Assembly (NCBI GenBank): GCA_022842685.1
Contig: JALHPC010000015.1
Location: 1 to 58,733, forward strand
Reading direction: 5' to 3'
DNA: 58,733 bases
Source: Candidatus Kapaibacterium sp.
Lineage (GTDB): Bacteria > Bacteroidota > Ignavibacteria > Kapaibacteriales > Kapaibacteriaceae
In this document: piece by piece, positions 1 through 10,100 of the stretch
How positions within the stretch are numbered: the first letter of the stretch is position 1
Layout of the letters: the number at the start of each line of letters is the position of its first letter
Translations under genes and position numbers: made by a program
Notes under the pieces: model-generated
The model's database searches: none
Seen by the model: the letters and a program-made list of their open reading frames with translations, nothing else
Told to the model about the DNA's origin: nothing

Positions 1-1
1 T

Positions 2-1030
2 GGTGTCGTGCTGGGTGACGACATCCTGCCGAACATTGATACGCTTGTCGACGCCGGTCATCCGATGCATCACATGGAAACCGGTCAACCCATTGCCGAC
101 GTACGCAGTCGCCTCCTATCAGCCAATGTTTACACAGGCGCTGCCCCGCTCGTTGAGGCTCTTCGTCAAGGGGCACAGATTATCATTACTGGCAGAACCA
201 CAGATACCGGCCTTACGCTTGCACCGATGATTCACGAATTCGGTTGGACGATGGACGACTGGGACAAGCTTGCAGCAGGCACGGTGGCGGGCCACATAAA
301 CGAATGCGGTGCCCAGGCAACTGGGGGGAATTTTTTAGGAGACTGGAGAAACGTGCCAGACCTAACGGTTCCCGGATTCCCGATCATCGAGGCCTATCCG
401 GACGGTACGTTTGATGTTATCAAGCATGAATCCACAGGAGGCCTTGTTACGCGGGAATCTGTAAGCGAACAGCTTTTGTACGAAATCGGAGACCCGAAAG
501 ACTACATAACCCCCGATTGTATAGCCGACTTTACGTCGATCAAACTGGAGGATCTTGGTAACGATCGTGTTCGTGTGTCGGGAATTACCGGCAGACCAGC
601 TACACCCACGTACAAGGTGAGCGCTAGCTACCTCGACGGCTATATTGCTTTTGGATCGCTTACGTATTCAGCTCCGGATGCCCTAGAAAAGGCACAAGCT
701 GCCGATCGCCTACTACGATCGCGCCTTGCACACTATGGGTTGTCGTTCGACGAGATTCGTACCGAGTTTATCGGAATGAATGCATGCCATGGCCCACTCG
801 CTGCGTCGATTGAACCGAATGAGGTTATGATGCGCATCGGCGTGCGTGGACCTGATAAGGCCAGCGTCGAGCGGTTCGGCAAGGAGATTGCCCCCCTAAT
901 CCTCACCGGCCCACCGTCTGTGACAGGATTCTCGGGTGGTCGACCTAAACCAAGTGACGTAGTGGCATACTTCCCGGCACTGCTCGATAAGTCGGTCGTG
1001 GAAATGAGTGTTGTCGTCGATGAAATGTAA
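2..1030 (+). CDS. AtuA-like (DUF1446) protein, 5'-truncated
   Basis: The frame is already open at the window edge, so the true start lies upstream; 342 residues are visible. The sequence matches the acyclic terpene utilisation AtuA / DUF1446 family: an N-terminal part containing GRTTDTGLTLAP, then AGHINECGAQATGGN, and a central stretch with HESTGGLVTRESVSEQLLYE. AtuA is tied to acyclic terpene catabolism in Pseudomonas, but related proteins occur widely without a proven reaction, so the substrate here is unknown. It is the first visible gene of a plus-strand run; the next gene's ATG overlaps its last codons by 11 bp, suggesting translational coupling. Family assignment is by recognition of conserved segments. 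Confidence 0.8.
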   Translation, partial: GVVLGDDILPNIDTLVDAGHPMHHMETGQPIADVRSRLLSANVYTGAAPLVEALRQGAQIIITGRTTDTGLTLAPMIHEFGWTMDDWDKLAAGTVAGHINECGAQATGGNFLGDWRNVPDLTVPGFPIIEAYPDGTFDVIKHESTGGLVTRESVSEQLLYEIGDPKDYITPDCIADFTSIKLEDLGNDRVRVSGITGRPATPTYKVSASYLDGYIAFGSLTYSAPDALEKAQAADRLLRSRLAHYGLSFDEIRTEFIGMNACHGPLAASIEPNEVMMRIGVRGPDKASVERFGKEIAPLILTGPPSVTGFSGGRPKPSDVVAYFPALLDKSVVEMSVVVDEM

Positions 1031-2012
1031 AGGGGCGCTGGCTAGCCTCGCCCTATGCACCGTTATGGCTAGCATCGCTCTTCAGGGGCAGACGGCGGAT
1101 AGCACGTACCTTCTTCCTGATGAGTTTACCTATGCCGGTGACAAACGGACGACGTTCCTAGGAGCAATGCCACGGCGGACAACCGAGATTCAGGTCGTTC
1201 CGTCGGCGATTGTTGGTGGCGCCTACCTTGGCTTTGCTATTGCTTTGCACGAGGTTCAAGCGAATGCCTGGTGGAAGGACGAGCGAGGTCCATTCCATTT
1301 TCAAGAAGATTGGGAGTATGCATTTCAGGTCGACAAGTTCGGGCACACCTTCGGGGGCTATACAATGTCGTGGCTGATTGGCGATATGATGATGGACTGC
1401 GGCCTCGACGTAGAAGCCGCAACGATTACGGGTGGCGCACTCGGCCTTGCCTATCAAACCTACGTCGAAGTACTCGATGGCTTTGGTACGCGATGGGGAT
1501 TCTCCCCATCCGACGCAATGGCAAACACCGTTGGCTCTGGCCTCTATGTTGCCCAGCATTATGTCCCGTTCCTTCAGAATTTTACTCCTCGTTGGAACTA
1601 TACACCGCCACAGCTCACCGGTGAGCGAGCGCTTAACAACAGGACTGCAAATTTTATCGACGATTACAACAGCGCTACGTTCTGGCTTGCCTGCGATGTT
1701 GATCGACTTTTGCCAAGCGATGCCGCGGCCTACTGGCCCGATTGGGCAATGATTAGCGTCGGCTACGGTATTCGCGATTACGAAGTACGACTCGAAAATG
1801 GCCAGTTGGCCGATGCGTATCCGCGATGGATGATCGGCCTTGATTACAATTGGATGCGCATTATTCCGCCATTGCCTGGCGTGCTAAACTTCTTCCGCCA
1901 AGCCCTTAACCATATTCGATTACCTGGCCCTACCTTCGAGGTGTCCGAACGTGGTACGCGCTTCCACCTCTTGTATCCCTTCGTGATCTCCGTTGCCAAT
2001 GTCCGCTTCTAA
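1020..2012 (+). CDS. DUF2279 family exported protein
   Basis: A 330-residue protein with an N-terminal hydrophobic signal segment (MKCKGALASLALCTVMAS) and no convincing lipobox. The core matches DUF2279 (YfiM-like predicted periplasmic or outer-membrane proteins): FQVDKFGHTFGGYTMSW, then RWGFSPSDAMANTVGSGLY. A possible GTG lies at 1008, but the ATG at 1020 immediately precedes the signal peptide and is preferred. It overlaps the upstream gene by 11 bp and the downstream glycosyltransferase ATG by 14 bp, so the three are probably translated from one mRNA. The role is unknown; position beside a glycosyltransferase hints at an envelope function, which is inference only. Confidence 0.75.
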   Translation: MKCKGALASLALCTVMASIALQGQTADSTYLLPDEFTYAGDKRTTFLGAMPRRTTEIQVVPSAIVGGAYLGFAIALHEVQANAWWKDERGPFHFQEDWEYAFQVDKFGHTFGGYTMSWLIGDMMMDCGLDVEAATITGGALGLAYQTYVEVLDGFGTRWGFSPSDAMANTVGSGLYVAQHYVPFLQNFTPRWNYTPPQLTGERALNNRTANFIDDYNSATFWLACDVDRLLPSDAAAYWPDWAMISVGYGIRDYEVRLENGQLADAYPRWMIGLDYNWMRIIPPLPGVLNFFRQALNHIRLPGPTFEVSERGTRFHLLYPFVISVANVRF

Positions 2013-2769
2013 CCCCGCCGCGGACGCCCATCCGATGATCAGCATCGTCGTCCCCGTGCTCAACGAGGAAAAACTCCTAGAAGCATCGCTCGCAGTGTTT
2101 TCTAAGGGGCTTCGCGAACGCTACCGCGCCGAGCTCATTGTGAGCGACGGTGGAAGCACCGATTCGTCGCTCGACATTGCTCGCCGACATGCCGATCGCG
2201 TTGTCGTTCACGGCGAGCTTCGCCGGCAGACCATCGCCGAGGGACGCAATCGCGGAGCCGCTGAGGCCCGCGGCGACGTCATCGTGTTTATCAATGGCGA
2301 TACCGTTCCGGCGAATCCCGAAGTCTTTTTTGCTACGGTCGGAGATTTCGCTCAGCGCCGTGGCGACTATCGTCGAGCAACAGCATTGGCATGCCCAGTT
2401 AATGTAGCGCCTGCCGAGCGTAGGGGCGCCGATAGTGCCTTCCACACGTTCTATAACACCTACGTGCGCTTCCTATCGCTGCTACGCATCGGTGCGGGCA
2501 GGGGAGAGTGTCAAGTGGTTCGACGCGATGCCTTCGAATCCGTTGGTGGATACCGCGAAGGGCTTGCCGCCGGAGAAGATTTTGACCTCTTCGCACGCAT
2601 TGGGCTACGTGCTCGCGTGCGCTTTGCCCCCGAACTTCTCGTCTATGAGTCGCCCAGACGGTTCCGCAAGTTTGGGTATCTTCGTGTTCTTTACTGGTGG
2701 ACCATTAACGCCCTGTCTGTGATGTTTCGAGGACGAAGCTCCTCGGACGAATGGGAACCGGTTCGGTAG
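1999..2769 (+). CDS. Glycosyltransferase family 2
   Basis: A 256-residue GT-A fold glycosyltransferase. Visible motifs: the N-terminal nucleotide-binding strand ISIVVPVLNEE, SDGGSTDSS, EGRNRGAAEARGDVIVFINGDT (the acidic end corresponds to the metal/nucleotide-sugar site), and AAGEDFDLFARIGLRAR near the acceptor base region. No membrane-spanning GtrA-type domain is present; the C-terminal YWWTINALSVMF segment could associate with the membrane. The acceptor is unknown; cell-surface glycan or lipid glycosylation is the usual role of such enzymes. The ATG at 1999 overlaps the preceding gene by 14 bp. Confidence 0.85.
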   Translation: MSASNPAADAHPMISIVVPVLNEEKLLEASLAVFSKGLRERYRAELIVSDGGSTDSSLDIARRHADRVVVHGELRRQTIAEGRNRGAAEARGDVIVFINGDTVPANPEVFFATVGDFAQRRGDYRRATALACPVNVAPAERRGADSAFHTFYNTYVRFLSLLRIGAGRGECQVVRRDAFESVGGYREGLAAGEDFDLFARIGLRARVRFAPELLVYESPRRFRKFGYLRVLYWWTINALSVMFRGRSSSDEWEPVR

Positions 2770-2804
2770 GTCGACCATCCTCCAACGTCCTCGTCGCTAA
2801 CAAC

Positions 2805-3806
2805 ATGTCTCTAACGTATCAAAATGCCGGTGTCGACATCGATGCCGGAGAACGTCTCGTTGATCGCATAAAGCCAATGGTCCGGCGTACAGTTACACCG
2901 GGCGTTATGTCGGAAGTCGGACTATTCGGCGGGCTTTTCGACGCACGATTCGAAGGATACGAGCACCCGGTGATTGTAGCAAGCACCGACGGCGTTGGTA
3001 CCAAACTCAAGGTTGCTTTTCTTGCAGATTCGCATACGACGATTGGTACGTGCCTAGTTAATCACTGCGTTAACGATATTCTAGCGTGTGGTGCTAAGCC
3101 GCTCTTTTTCTTGGATTACTTTGCCACGGGCAAGCTGTCGGTAGACGTTGCGGCCGACGTTGTTTCGGGACTAGCAGCAGGCTGCGAGGAGAATGGTTGT
3201 GCCTTGCTAGGTGGCGAAACAGCCGAGATGCCGTCGATGTATGCCAATGGCGAGTACGACCTAGCTGGGACGATTGTTGGCGTTGTTGAAAAGTCGCACA
3301 TCCTTAATGGCAGCCGAGTGGGCATTGGCAATGTTCTTATCGGCCTTCCCTCGAACGGTCTGCATACGAACGGCTACTCGCTTGCTCGGGCGGCACTGTT
3401 CCCTCGATACAGCGTTCACGATTATATCGACGAGCTTGGGACGACACTTAGTCAGGCACTGTTAGCCACACACAAAAGCTATTATCGACCACTCTGGCCA
3501 GTGCTAGAAAGTGGTCGAATCAATGCTTTAGCTCATATCACGGGTGGTGGATTGGTTGGAAACACCTCTCGCGTACTTGGACCAAACATGGCATTGCGCA
3601 TCGCATGGGGATCATGGTCAATTCCGCCAATATTTGAGTTGATTCAGAAGGCCGGTGGAATCGAAGACGAAGAAATGCGCCGCGCCTTCAATCTTGGCGT
3701 TGGCATGGTTGCAATCGTCGATGCGGCAGCCGCGCCGGGAGTGCTTGACGACTTGCGCGACCACGGTGCCTTTGTTGTTGGCCAGGTTGTAGCCGCAGGT
3801 GCATAG
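2805..3806 (+). CDS. purM: Phosphoribosylformylglycinamidine cyclo-ligase (AIR synthetase)
   Basis: PurM uses ATP to close formylglycinamidine ribonucleotide into aminoimidazole ribonucleotide, step five of purine synthesis, in the cytosol. The 333-residue protein has the typical opening MSLTYQNAGVDIDAGERLVDR, the Gly/Asp-rich VASTDGVGTKLKVAF loop, NHCVNDILACGAKPLFFLDY, LLGGETAEMP, GLPSNGLHTNGYSLAR and HITGGGLVGN. The frame is open from an ATG at 2751, which would overlap the glycosyltransferase, but family alignment puts the start at ATG 2805. Length is slightly below the usual ~345. No other pur gene is adjacent. Confidence 0.95.
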   Translation: MSLTYQNAGVDIDAGERLVDRIKPMVRRTVTPGVMSEVGLFGGLFDARFEGYEHPVIVASTDGVGTKLKVAFLADSHTTIGTCLVNHCVNDILACGAKPLFFLDYFATGKLSVDVAADVVSGLAAGCEENGCALLGGETAEMPSMYANGEYDLAGTIVGVVEKSHILNGSRVGIGNVLIGLPSNGLHTNGYSLARAALFPRYSVHDYIDELGTTLSQALLATHKSYYRPLWPVLESGRINALAHITGGGLVGNTSRVLGPNMALRIAWGSWSIPPIFELIQKAGGIEDEEMRRAFNLGVGMVAIVDAAAAPGVLDDLRDHGAFVVGQVVAAGA

Positions 3807-3808
3807 CC

Positions 3809-4771
3809 ATGGCACTTCGAGCGATTGTCTGCATAGTCCTATTCATGTTGTTGGCGAGCACTCTTGCCGCCCAGGACATTCGCTACGAACCCCCGGTTAT
3901 CGACTTTGGAGTGGTTCCGCCATGCAAACATGCTCTCGACTCGTTTGAGCTCGTGAACGAAAGTGCCGATTCGGTTCCTACGCCAAGCGTGTTCACGATT
4001 AACGGCTTTCAGGTCTCCTTTGCCGACACTACCAGGAATATCCTCGTCGGAGAGCGCCGACGGGCCTATGTGCGATTCGTTGGAGATGCCAGTATCCCGA
4101 TCCGCAATCAAGTCCTTGCAATTCAGTTCGCACGCGCTGACGGCACGTTCGTTCCTACGCGCAGCATCCGCTTCATAGCTTCTCGTTCAACGGGGCCTTG
4201 CGTACAACTCGCAATTCCAACGATAACAGCGCTGCCTGGGACATCGATCGATGTTGGCATCGTGCAAGAAGGCGATTTCATCGACTTTGTGAATACGTTG
4301 CCAGATCTCACGTTCGAAGTTTCGTGGGATCCAACTGTCATGGTCCCACAGGCCTTTCCTGTACCGCCTATTGCCAGCGGTCTACACCGAGCCACGTTCA
4401 GAGTTCCACTGTCTCGAGAAGGTGGAAAACTTCTAGAACTCCCATTTGTCGTTACGCTAGGAAATCGAAGCGAAGCGCCAATTACCTTAGAGTGGCTTTC
4501 GCTGTCTGACCCATCCGTGATTGCACAAGGTCGTGGCGGACGTCTAACGGTTGACGGCGTCTGTCTCGATCCGCGAAGCCGACTGTTCGACGCATCCGCA
4601 TCGGTAATGCGCACCTTTATGGTTTACAACCTCGAAGGCCGAGTGATTGAAACCGTACAGGCATCGTCGATGGATCAAGCCCTACAACGTATCAATGTTG
4701 AAGGCGTACAAGCGTTGCGGTTTTGTGTTGATCCACTATCGGTGAAGGCCGTGCCGGTTTGGCCTCGGTGA
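3809..4771 (+). CDS. Secreted protein with ASH/choice-of-anchor-like N-terminus
   Basis: 320 residues with a clear signal peptide (MALRAIVCIVLFMLLASTLAAQ). The mature N-terminus (PPVIDFGVVPPCKHALDSFE) resembles the choice-of-anchor / ASH-type beta-sandwich modules of FCB surface proteins; the middle (TSIDVGIVQEGDFIDF...) is reminiscent of cohesin-like folds. The last ~60 residues, with MVYNLEGRVIETVQ, look like a degenerate T9SS C-terminal domain. It starts 3 bp after purM and its TGA lies just before the recQ start, so it is embedded in the operon. Function unknown; extracellular or surface location is inferred. The similar 'IDLG...C' module style recurs in the large protein at 45079-48837. 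Confidence 0.6.
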   Translation: MALRAIVCIVLFMLLASTLAAQDIRYEPPVIDFGVVPPCKHALDSFELVNESADSVPTPSVFTINGFQVSFADTTRNILVGERRRAYVRFVGDASIPIRNQVLAIQFARADGTFVPTRSIRFIASRSTGPCVQLAIPTITALPGTSIDVGIVQEGDFIDFVNTLPDLTFEVSWDPTVMVPQAFPVPPIASGLHRATFRVPLSREGGKLLELPFVVTLGNRSEAPITLEWLSLSDPSVIAQGRGGRLTVDGVCLDPRSRLFDASASVMRTFMVYNLEGRVIETVQASSMDQALQRINVEGVQALRFCVDPLSVKAVPVWPR

Positions 4772-4777
4772 GTGCAA

Positions 4778-7165
4778 ATGGCTGACTCTCCGATTCACGT
4801 TCTTCGGTCGACGTTTGGATATCCGGCCTTTCGCCCCGGCCAAGAGGAAGTCATCAACGCCGTAATGGCTGGGCATGATGCCATAGCCGTTATGCCAACA
4901 GGTGGCGGCAAAAGTCTTTGCTTTCAAGTTCCAGCTCTCCTCCTTCGGGGTGTTACCCTCGTGGTGTCGCCCTTGATTGCCCTTATGAAGGATCAAGTAG
5001 ACCAGCTTCAACGCCGTGGAGTTGCAGCGCAAGCGCTCTATTCCGGGCAGGAGCGTCACGAGCAGGCGCAGATAATGTCTGCCGCGGCCAACGGAGCCGT
5101 AACACTACTGTACGTTGCTCCTGAACGCCTTGCAACTCCGGCCTTTCGCAGATTTGCTGCGTCATTACCTTTGCGTTTAGTGGCCATCGATGAGGCGCAC
5201 TGTATATCCGAGTGGGGACATGAGTTCCGTCCGGCATATCTCGATATTCCACGATTGTTCGATCATGTTCGACGTGTACCCATTCTTGCCGTAACGGCTA
5301 CAGCCACGGCCGACGTGCGCGACGATGTGATAGCATCGCTGGGCCTTCGTAATCCTGACGTAGTTGTTCGCGGCTTCGATCGCCCAAATCTGTCCTTTAT
5401 TACGCACACAACAGTGTTAAAGGCCGAGGTCATCGCAGCGTGGGCCCAGCAGTTCCCCAACACGACGGCAATCGTCTATGCTGGTTCTCGTCGCCGGGTT
5501 GAGTCTTTTGCCTACGACCTCCAGCAGCACGCCATCAACGTTGCTAGCTACCACGCCGGAATGCCTCCACACGTACGCAGCAATGTGCAAGAGGACTTCC
5601 TCGCCAATAGAGCGCAGATTCTCGTAGCATCGAGTGCCTTTGGCATGGGTATCGACAAGCCCGACGTGCGCCACGTGTTCCATGTCGATCTCACCCTTAC
5701 ACTTGAAGCCTATTACCAAGAAGCAGGTCGAGCAGGTCGCGATGGTCAACCCTCGGAATGCACGTTGTTATATCAGCCCGACGACCGTGCGCTCATGGAC
5801 CACTTCCTGCGGTATACACATCCCGCAGGTTCCGACATCACGTCTGTAGCTTCGTACCTCCACGGCTTCGTACGACATCGACAAGGGGCACCGGCAACCA
5901 TCGACGTTGATGCCGCATCGATTGCTGCCACAATCGGTCTTCCTCAGGCAACCGTCGACGCTGTACTTGGGGCGTTAGAACGCGAGGGAATGGTCTCAAG
6001 AATCCCACCATCTACAGCACTTTTTGTCGAACTTCAGGCCAGTCGAGAATCGTTGGAAGACTGGGCAGCACGCTGCCCTCCAGAGTGGGCCGGTGTTGCC
6101 GATGTCATCGTCCGCTCGTCGTCGTCGCTTATGGCTTCCTCCAAGCCCGTGCCGTTTCGTCTCGAAGACATTTGCCGTCGAACCGACCTTCCCGCAGCCA
6201 CCGTGATACGTGCATTTCAGGCCATGCAGAACGCCCATATCGTTCGGTTCAAAGCACCGCAGGCAACTGCCTCGCTAACGCTGCTTGACGATCTGGCAGC
6301 GATTCCACGCGAGTTTTTTGAGCGCAAAGAGCTACGCCGCCGCCATGCGATTGCTAAGCTCGATGCCGTACAGCGCTATGCCGAGGCGAAGCACTGCAAG
6401 CGGTCAATTATTCTACGGTACTTTGGCGACCCAATGGCCGACGAACCGTGCGGACGTTGCTCGTCGTGCAAGCCGGTACAGATCGCGGCACTCAAGCCGT
6501 CGTCGGCTTCGGCGCTCGTAGACCGGCTTCGCTCAGTCGTGCGCGTGGTAATGCAGCTTGATGGTCGCTACGGACGAACTGTGGTTGCAGACATCTTGCA
6601 TGGTCGCCTTACAGATCGCACCAAGGCCATCAAGGCGACCCAATGCGACGACTTTGGTGTGCTCCGCGACGAGCCCAATCACGTTAGTTATGCGATTCTG
6701 GACGCTGCAATTGCCCGCGGTTATCTCCAGTCCACTGGAGGTTCCTATCCAGTCATCGAGGCAACACCAGAGGGCGAGGTTTTTCTCGGTGAACGTCCAC
6801 GAATACTGCCAAGGACAGAGTGGTCGAGGTCGTCGACTGTAGACGATGTATCGCATGACGAAGATCGGTCGCCACGTTCGAGTATCGTCAATGCTCTACG
6901 CCCACAGTTTACGCTCGAGCAGGCAGCATATAGCGCTGGCGTACGTCCGGCCGACGTCGTTGCAGCCATTGAACGCGAGATCGCCCGCGGTGGCTCGGTC
7001 CGGCGTGGTCGCCTTGTTCCTCAAGATTTGTATCGAATGGTTCGTTCGATTGTCATTACTCGACGTCACGCAACGTTACGCGACATTCTTCACGAGCTTC
7101 CGCACGGAACCGATGTTGCTGCTGCGCGGCTTGCCCTTATTTTCGTTCGCGCCGAACTCAAATAG
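4778..7165 (+). CDS. recQ: ATP-dependent DNA helicase RecQ
   Basis: A superfamily 2 helicase that unwinds DNA 3'-5' during recombination and repair. From ATG 4778 (795 residues; a GTG lies six bases upstream): Walker A MPTGGGKSLCFQ with Lys45, the RecQ-specific DEAHCISEWGHEFRP near residue 138, ILAVTATATADVR, and the helicase C-terminal QEAGRAGRDG. The RQC zinc cluster follows (CKRSIILRYFGD then CGRCSSC), then a winged-helix region and an extended tail that may hold an HRDC-like module. It is longer than the ~610 residues of the E. coli protein because of the C-terminal extension. It lies in the plus-strand run between two secreted proteins. Confidence 0.95.
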   Translation: MADSPIHVLRSTFGYPAFRPGQEEVINAVMAGHDAIAVMPTGGGKSLCFQVPALLLRGVTLVVSPLIALMKDQVDQLQRRGVAAQALYSGQERHEQAQIMSAAANGAVTLLYVAPERLATPAFRRFAASLPLRLVAIDEAHCISEWGHEFRPAYLDIPRLFDHVRRVPILAVTATATADVRDDVIASLGLRNPDVVVRGFDRPNLSFITHTTVLKAEVIAAWAQQFPNTTAIVYAGSRRRVESFAYDLQQHAINVASYHAGMPPHVRSNVQEDFLANRAQILVASSAFGMGIDKPDVRHVFHVDLTLTLEAYYQEAGRAGRDGQPSECTLLYQPDDRALMDHFLRYTHPAGSDITSVASYLHGFVRHRQGAPATIDVDAASIAATIGLPQATVDAVLGALEREGMVSRIPPSTALFVELQASRESLEDWAARCPPEWAGVADVIVRSSSSLMASSKPVPFRLEDICRRTDLPAATVIRAFQAMQNAHIVRFKAPQATASLTLLDDLAAIPREFFERKELRRRHAIAKLDAVQRYAEAKHCKRSIILRYFGDPMADEPCGRCSSCKPVQIAALKPSSASALVDRLRSVVRVVMQLDGRYGRTVVADILHGRLTDRTKAIKATQCDDFGVLRDEPNHVSYAILDAAIARGYLQSTGGSYPVIEATPEGEVFLGERPRILPRTEWSRSSTVDDVSHDEDRSPRSSIVNALRPQFTLEQAAYSAGVRPADVVAAIEREIARGGSVRRGRLVPQDLYRMVRSIVITRRHATLRDILHELPHGTDVAAARLALIFVRAELK

Positions 7166-7176
7166 TCCCATTACGC

Positions 7177-10100
7177 ATGCGCTTTCATCAGACCCTTCTC
7201 ATTCTCTCCATAGTTGTTGCATCGTCGACGTCGTTGGTTGCGCAGTCGTTCATGGTACGGCTTCGACAAGGGGCACCGCTACCCGATGCGTCGGCCGTCT
7301 TCACGTCGATCGTACCGCCATCATTTCGCGTTAAGAATAACGATGCCCCTTTGTCTGTTGGTGCGGCGTCGGCACTCGAGCGGTTGCGGCGAACCTACGT
7401 TGTTGTGGGCATGACCGAAGCGGAAGAACGGATGGTGCAATCCAGTTCGAGTGTCGAAGAGATGTGGCCGATCGGAAAGGTTGCCGTACACGAACCACGG
7501 CTCACTTCGGACAGTTTGATCGACTCGCAATACGCCCTGCGAGTACTGCGGGCGGGGCAGGCGTGGTCGGTCGCAACAGGCAAGGGCATCCTCGTTGGCG
7601 TGCTGGATACCGGCATAGACTGGACGCATCCGGACCTTGCCGACAACGTTTGGGTGAATGCGCGCGAGGATCGTAACGGCAACGGACGCTTTGATGCCTG
7701 GCCGTCGACTATCGAAATCGAAGGTGTGTTCGGAGATCTCGACGGCGTTGACAACGACGGCAATGGCTGGGCCGACGACGTGATAGGATTTGACTTTGTT
7801 GATCAGGAGGTGGGGAACATTGGGGACTATCGAGGCCGAGACGCCGTTCCTGTAGATGAACATGGACATGGAACCAGTGTCTCGGGTGTTATTGCAGCTC
7901 GCGCGGCCAACACGATTGGCATAGCAGGGTTGGCGCACGAGGCGAAGATTGTAACACTGCGTGCATTCGACGCGACGGGAAATGCCGAGGAGGACGACGT
8001 AGCTGTGGCGCTACTCTACGCTGCTTCGATGGGCATTCCCATTGTGAACATGAGTTTTGGCGATGGTGTAGATTCGCCAGTGTTGGCCGATGCGGTGACT
8101 ATTGCCTCTGAGTCTGGGTGCTTGTTGGTGGCATCTGCTGGGAACACTGGGCAAGTTTCGCGGCAGTTCCCAGCAGGATACAACACCGTTATGGCAATTG
8201 GCGCAACGAATGAGCAAGACCGTCGAGCGCCGTTTTCGAGTACGGGGGCGCTTGTAGACATTGTAGCGCCGGGGCAGGACATTTTGACGACGGCAATTGG
8301 TGGGCGCTATCGTAGTGTTAATGGGACGTCGTTCGCCGCTCCCTACGTGGCGGCGGCAGCGGCCCTGTTATTGCAGCAACGTCCTGGACTAACATGGCAG
8401 GAGCTTCGGGGTATTCTACGAGAGACGAGTGTCGACCTTGGTCCACGAGGCAACGATATCGAATTTGGCAATGGTCGTCTGGACGTTGTACGTGCGTTAG
8501 CAACACCGGGCGCTGCGGCTATAGCGATTGCTACACCGACGGCTGGTACCGAGGTCGACCAGCGCAGGACATCGTCACTTGGCGTCAGCGGCACGGTCAC
8601 ATCGACGCAGTTTTCCAAGTGGAGTGTCGTTGTGGGTCGAGAGGGCAGCACGCAGTGGGACACCGTAGCACGTGGTACAGAACAGGTAGTCGATGCCCCT
8701 TTAGCGAATATTGACTGCACAACGCTGGGGGCAGGGGAGCATCTGCTGCGGCTGATTGTGGAGCAGAGCACTGGGCGAACACTCGAGCAACAAGTGCGCT
8801 TTCGGGTTGCGAACACGACTCTCGAAATCGAGGATGTCGAGGCTGTTGCGGCATGGCAGGACGACCGCCGGGTACTGGTGGTTACGTCGAAAGCATCGCG
8901 GCCAACACGGATGCGGGTGGTTGTATGGGATGGAGCTCGGTCGCGAGAGATCGACGATCAGCGACACCGATCGCGACTACACTCCGTGGCAATTGCTGAT
9001 GTGGCTTCGGGAGTGCCCGTGGACGTGGAAGTCATTCACGTTTCCGAGGGTGGCGACACCGTGCGACGCATGGTGCAGGTAACGCTTCCTAACGACGCTG
9101 TGCCTAGGAGTAGCATGGCGCAGATTGGTACCGCGCCAATTGCTGGGTACTTGTTGAACGACGTTCGACCACTCTACGGTGACGGCCGACCGATAGTGTT
9201 TATGAATGATCTGTCGAGTGGTGCGTTTGGGGCAATCAAGGCTGCGGCGCCGGGTGCTCTATCGTGGACCACACGCGATTCGCTCAATGCCGTTTGGATT
9301 CCTCGAGGATTGGGCGACATCGATGACGATGGCCGGCTAGATCTCTTAGCTCATGTTGTTGGAAGAGCAGTCGTGTTTAGTCAGGCCGAGCCCAATGGAT
9401 CGATCTTCGCACGCACGCTTTGGGCCGATTCTACGGGCGACATCAATGGAACCGCTTTGGCAGATATTACGGGAGATGGTATTCCGGATGTCTTATGCTT
9501 GTCGCGGCGCGGCCTACATGCCTACACGTTCCAGGGTGGACAGGTGCGCTTGTTGGGTGTGGCCGAAAACACGACTCCGCCAACAACCGGTAATGCTCAG
9601 AATAGGGTTGATGAAGTATCAGCGGCCGTGGGTGACTTTGATGGTAACGGTAAGATCGAAGTGGCATTTTCGGATACAGATGGCGACTTAATTATTGCGG
9701 AATGGACTGGTAGTCAGTTTGAACAAAAACACGTTGTTCTGAATGAAGGGCAAGGCGGTAGCGGCTATGTGCATGGCCGCGACGTCGATGGTGATGGCAG
9801 GCCAGAAATACTGCATGGTGTTCCCGATAACACTGCGCCAAACGCTGATCGCGAATATGGTCGGACGTTGTGGACGTATAGATTGTACAAGGGGACTGCG
9901 CCTGGGCAGTATGCAGTTGCGTGGCAAGATCGGTTCTACGGTGTTCGATATGGTATTGGTTACCGCAATGGTGTCGAGGGTGGACAGCTGGATATGCGTA
10001 GCGGCGAAGAGGTCGTCATCAGTGTCTATCCTAGGTTGTATGTATTTCGATGGGATGCTGGTCGAGGGACATTGGAACCATTCTGGTACACGGACGGCGT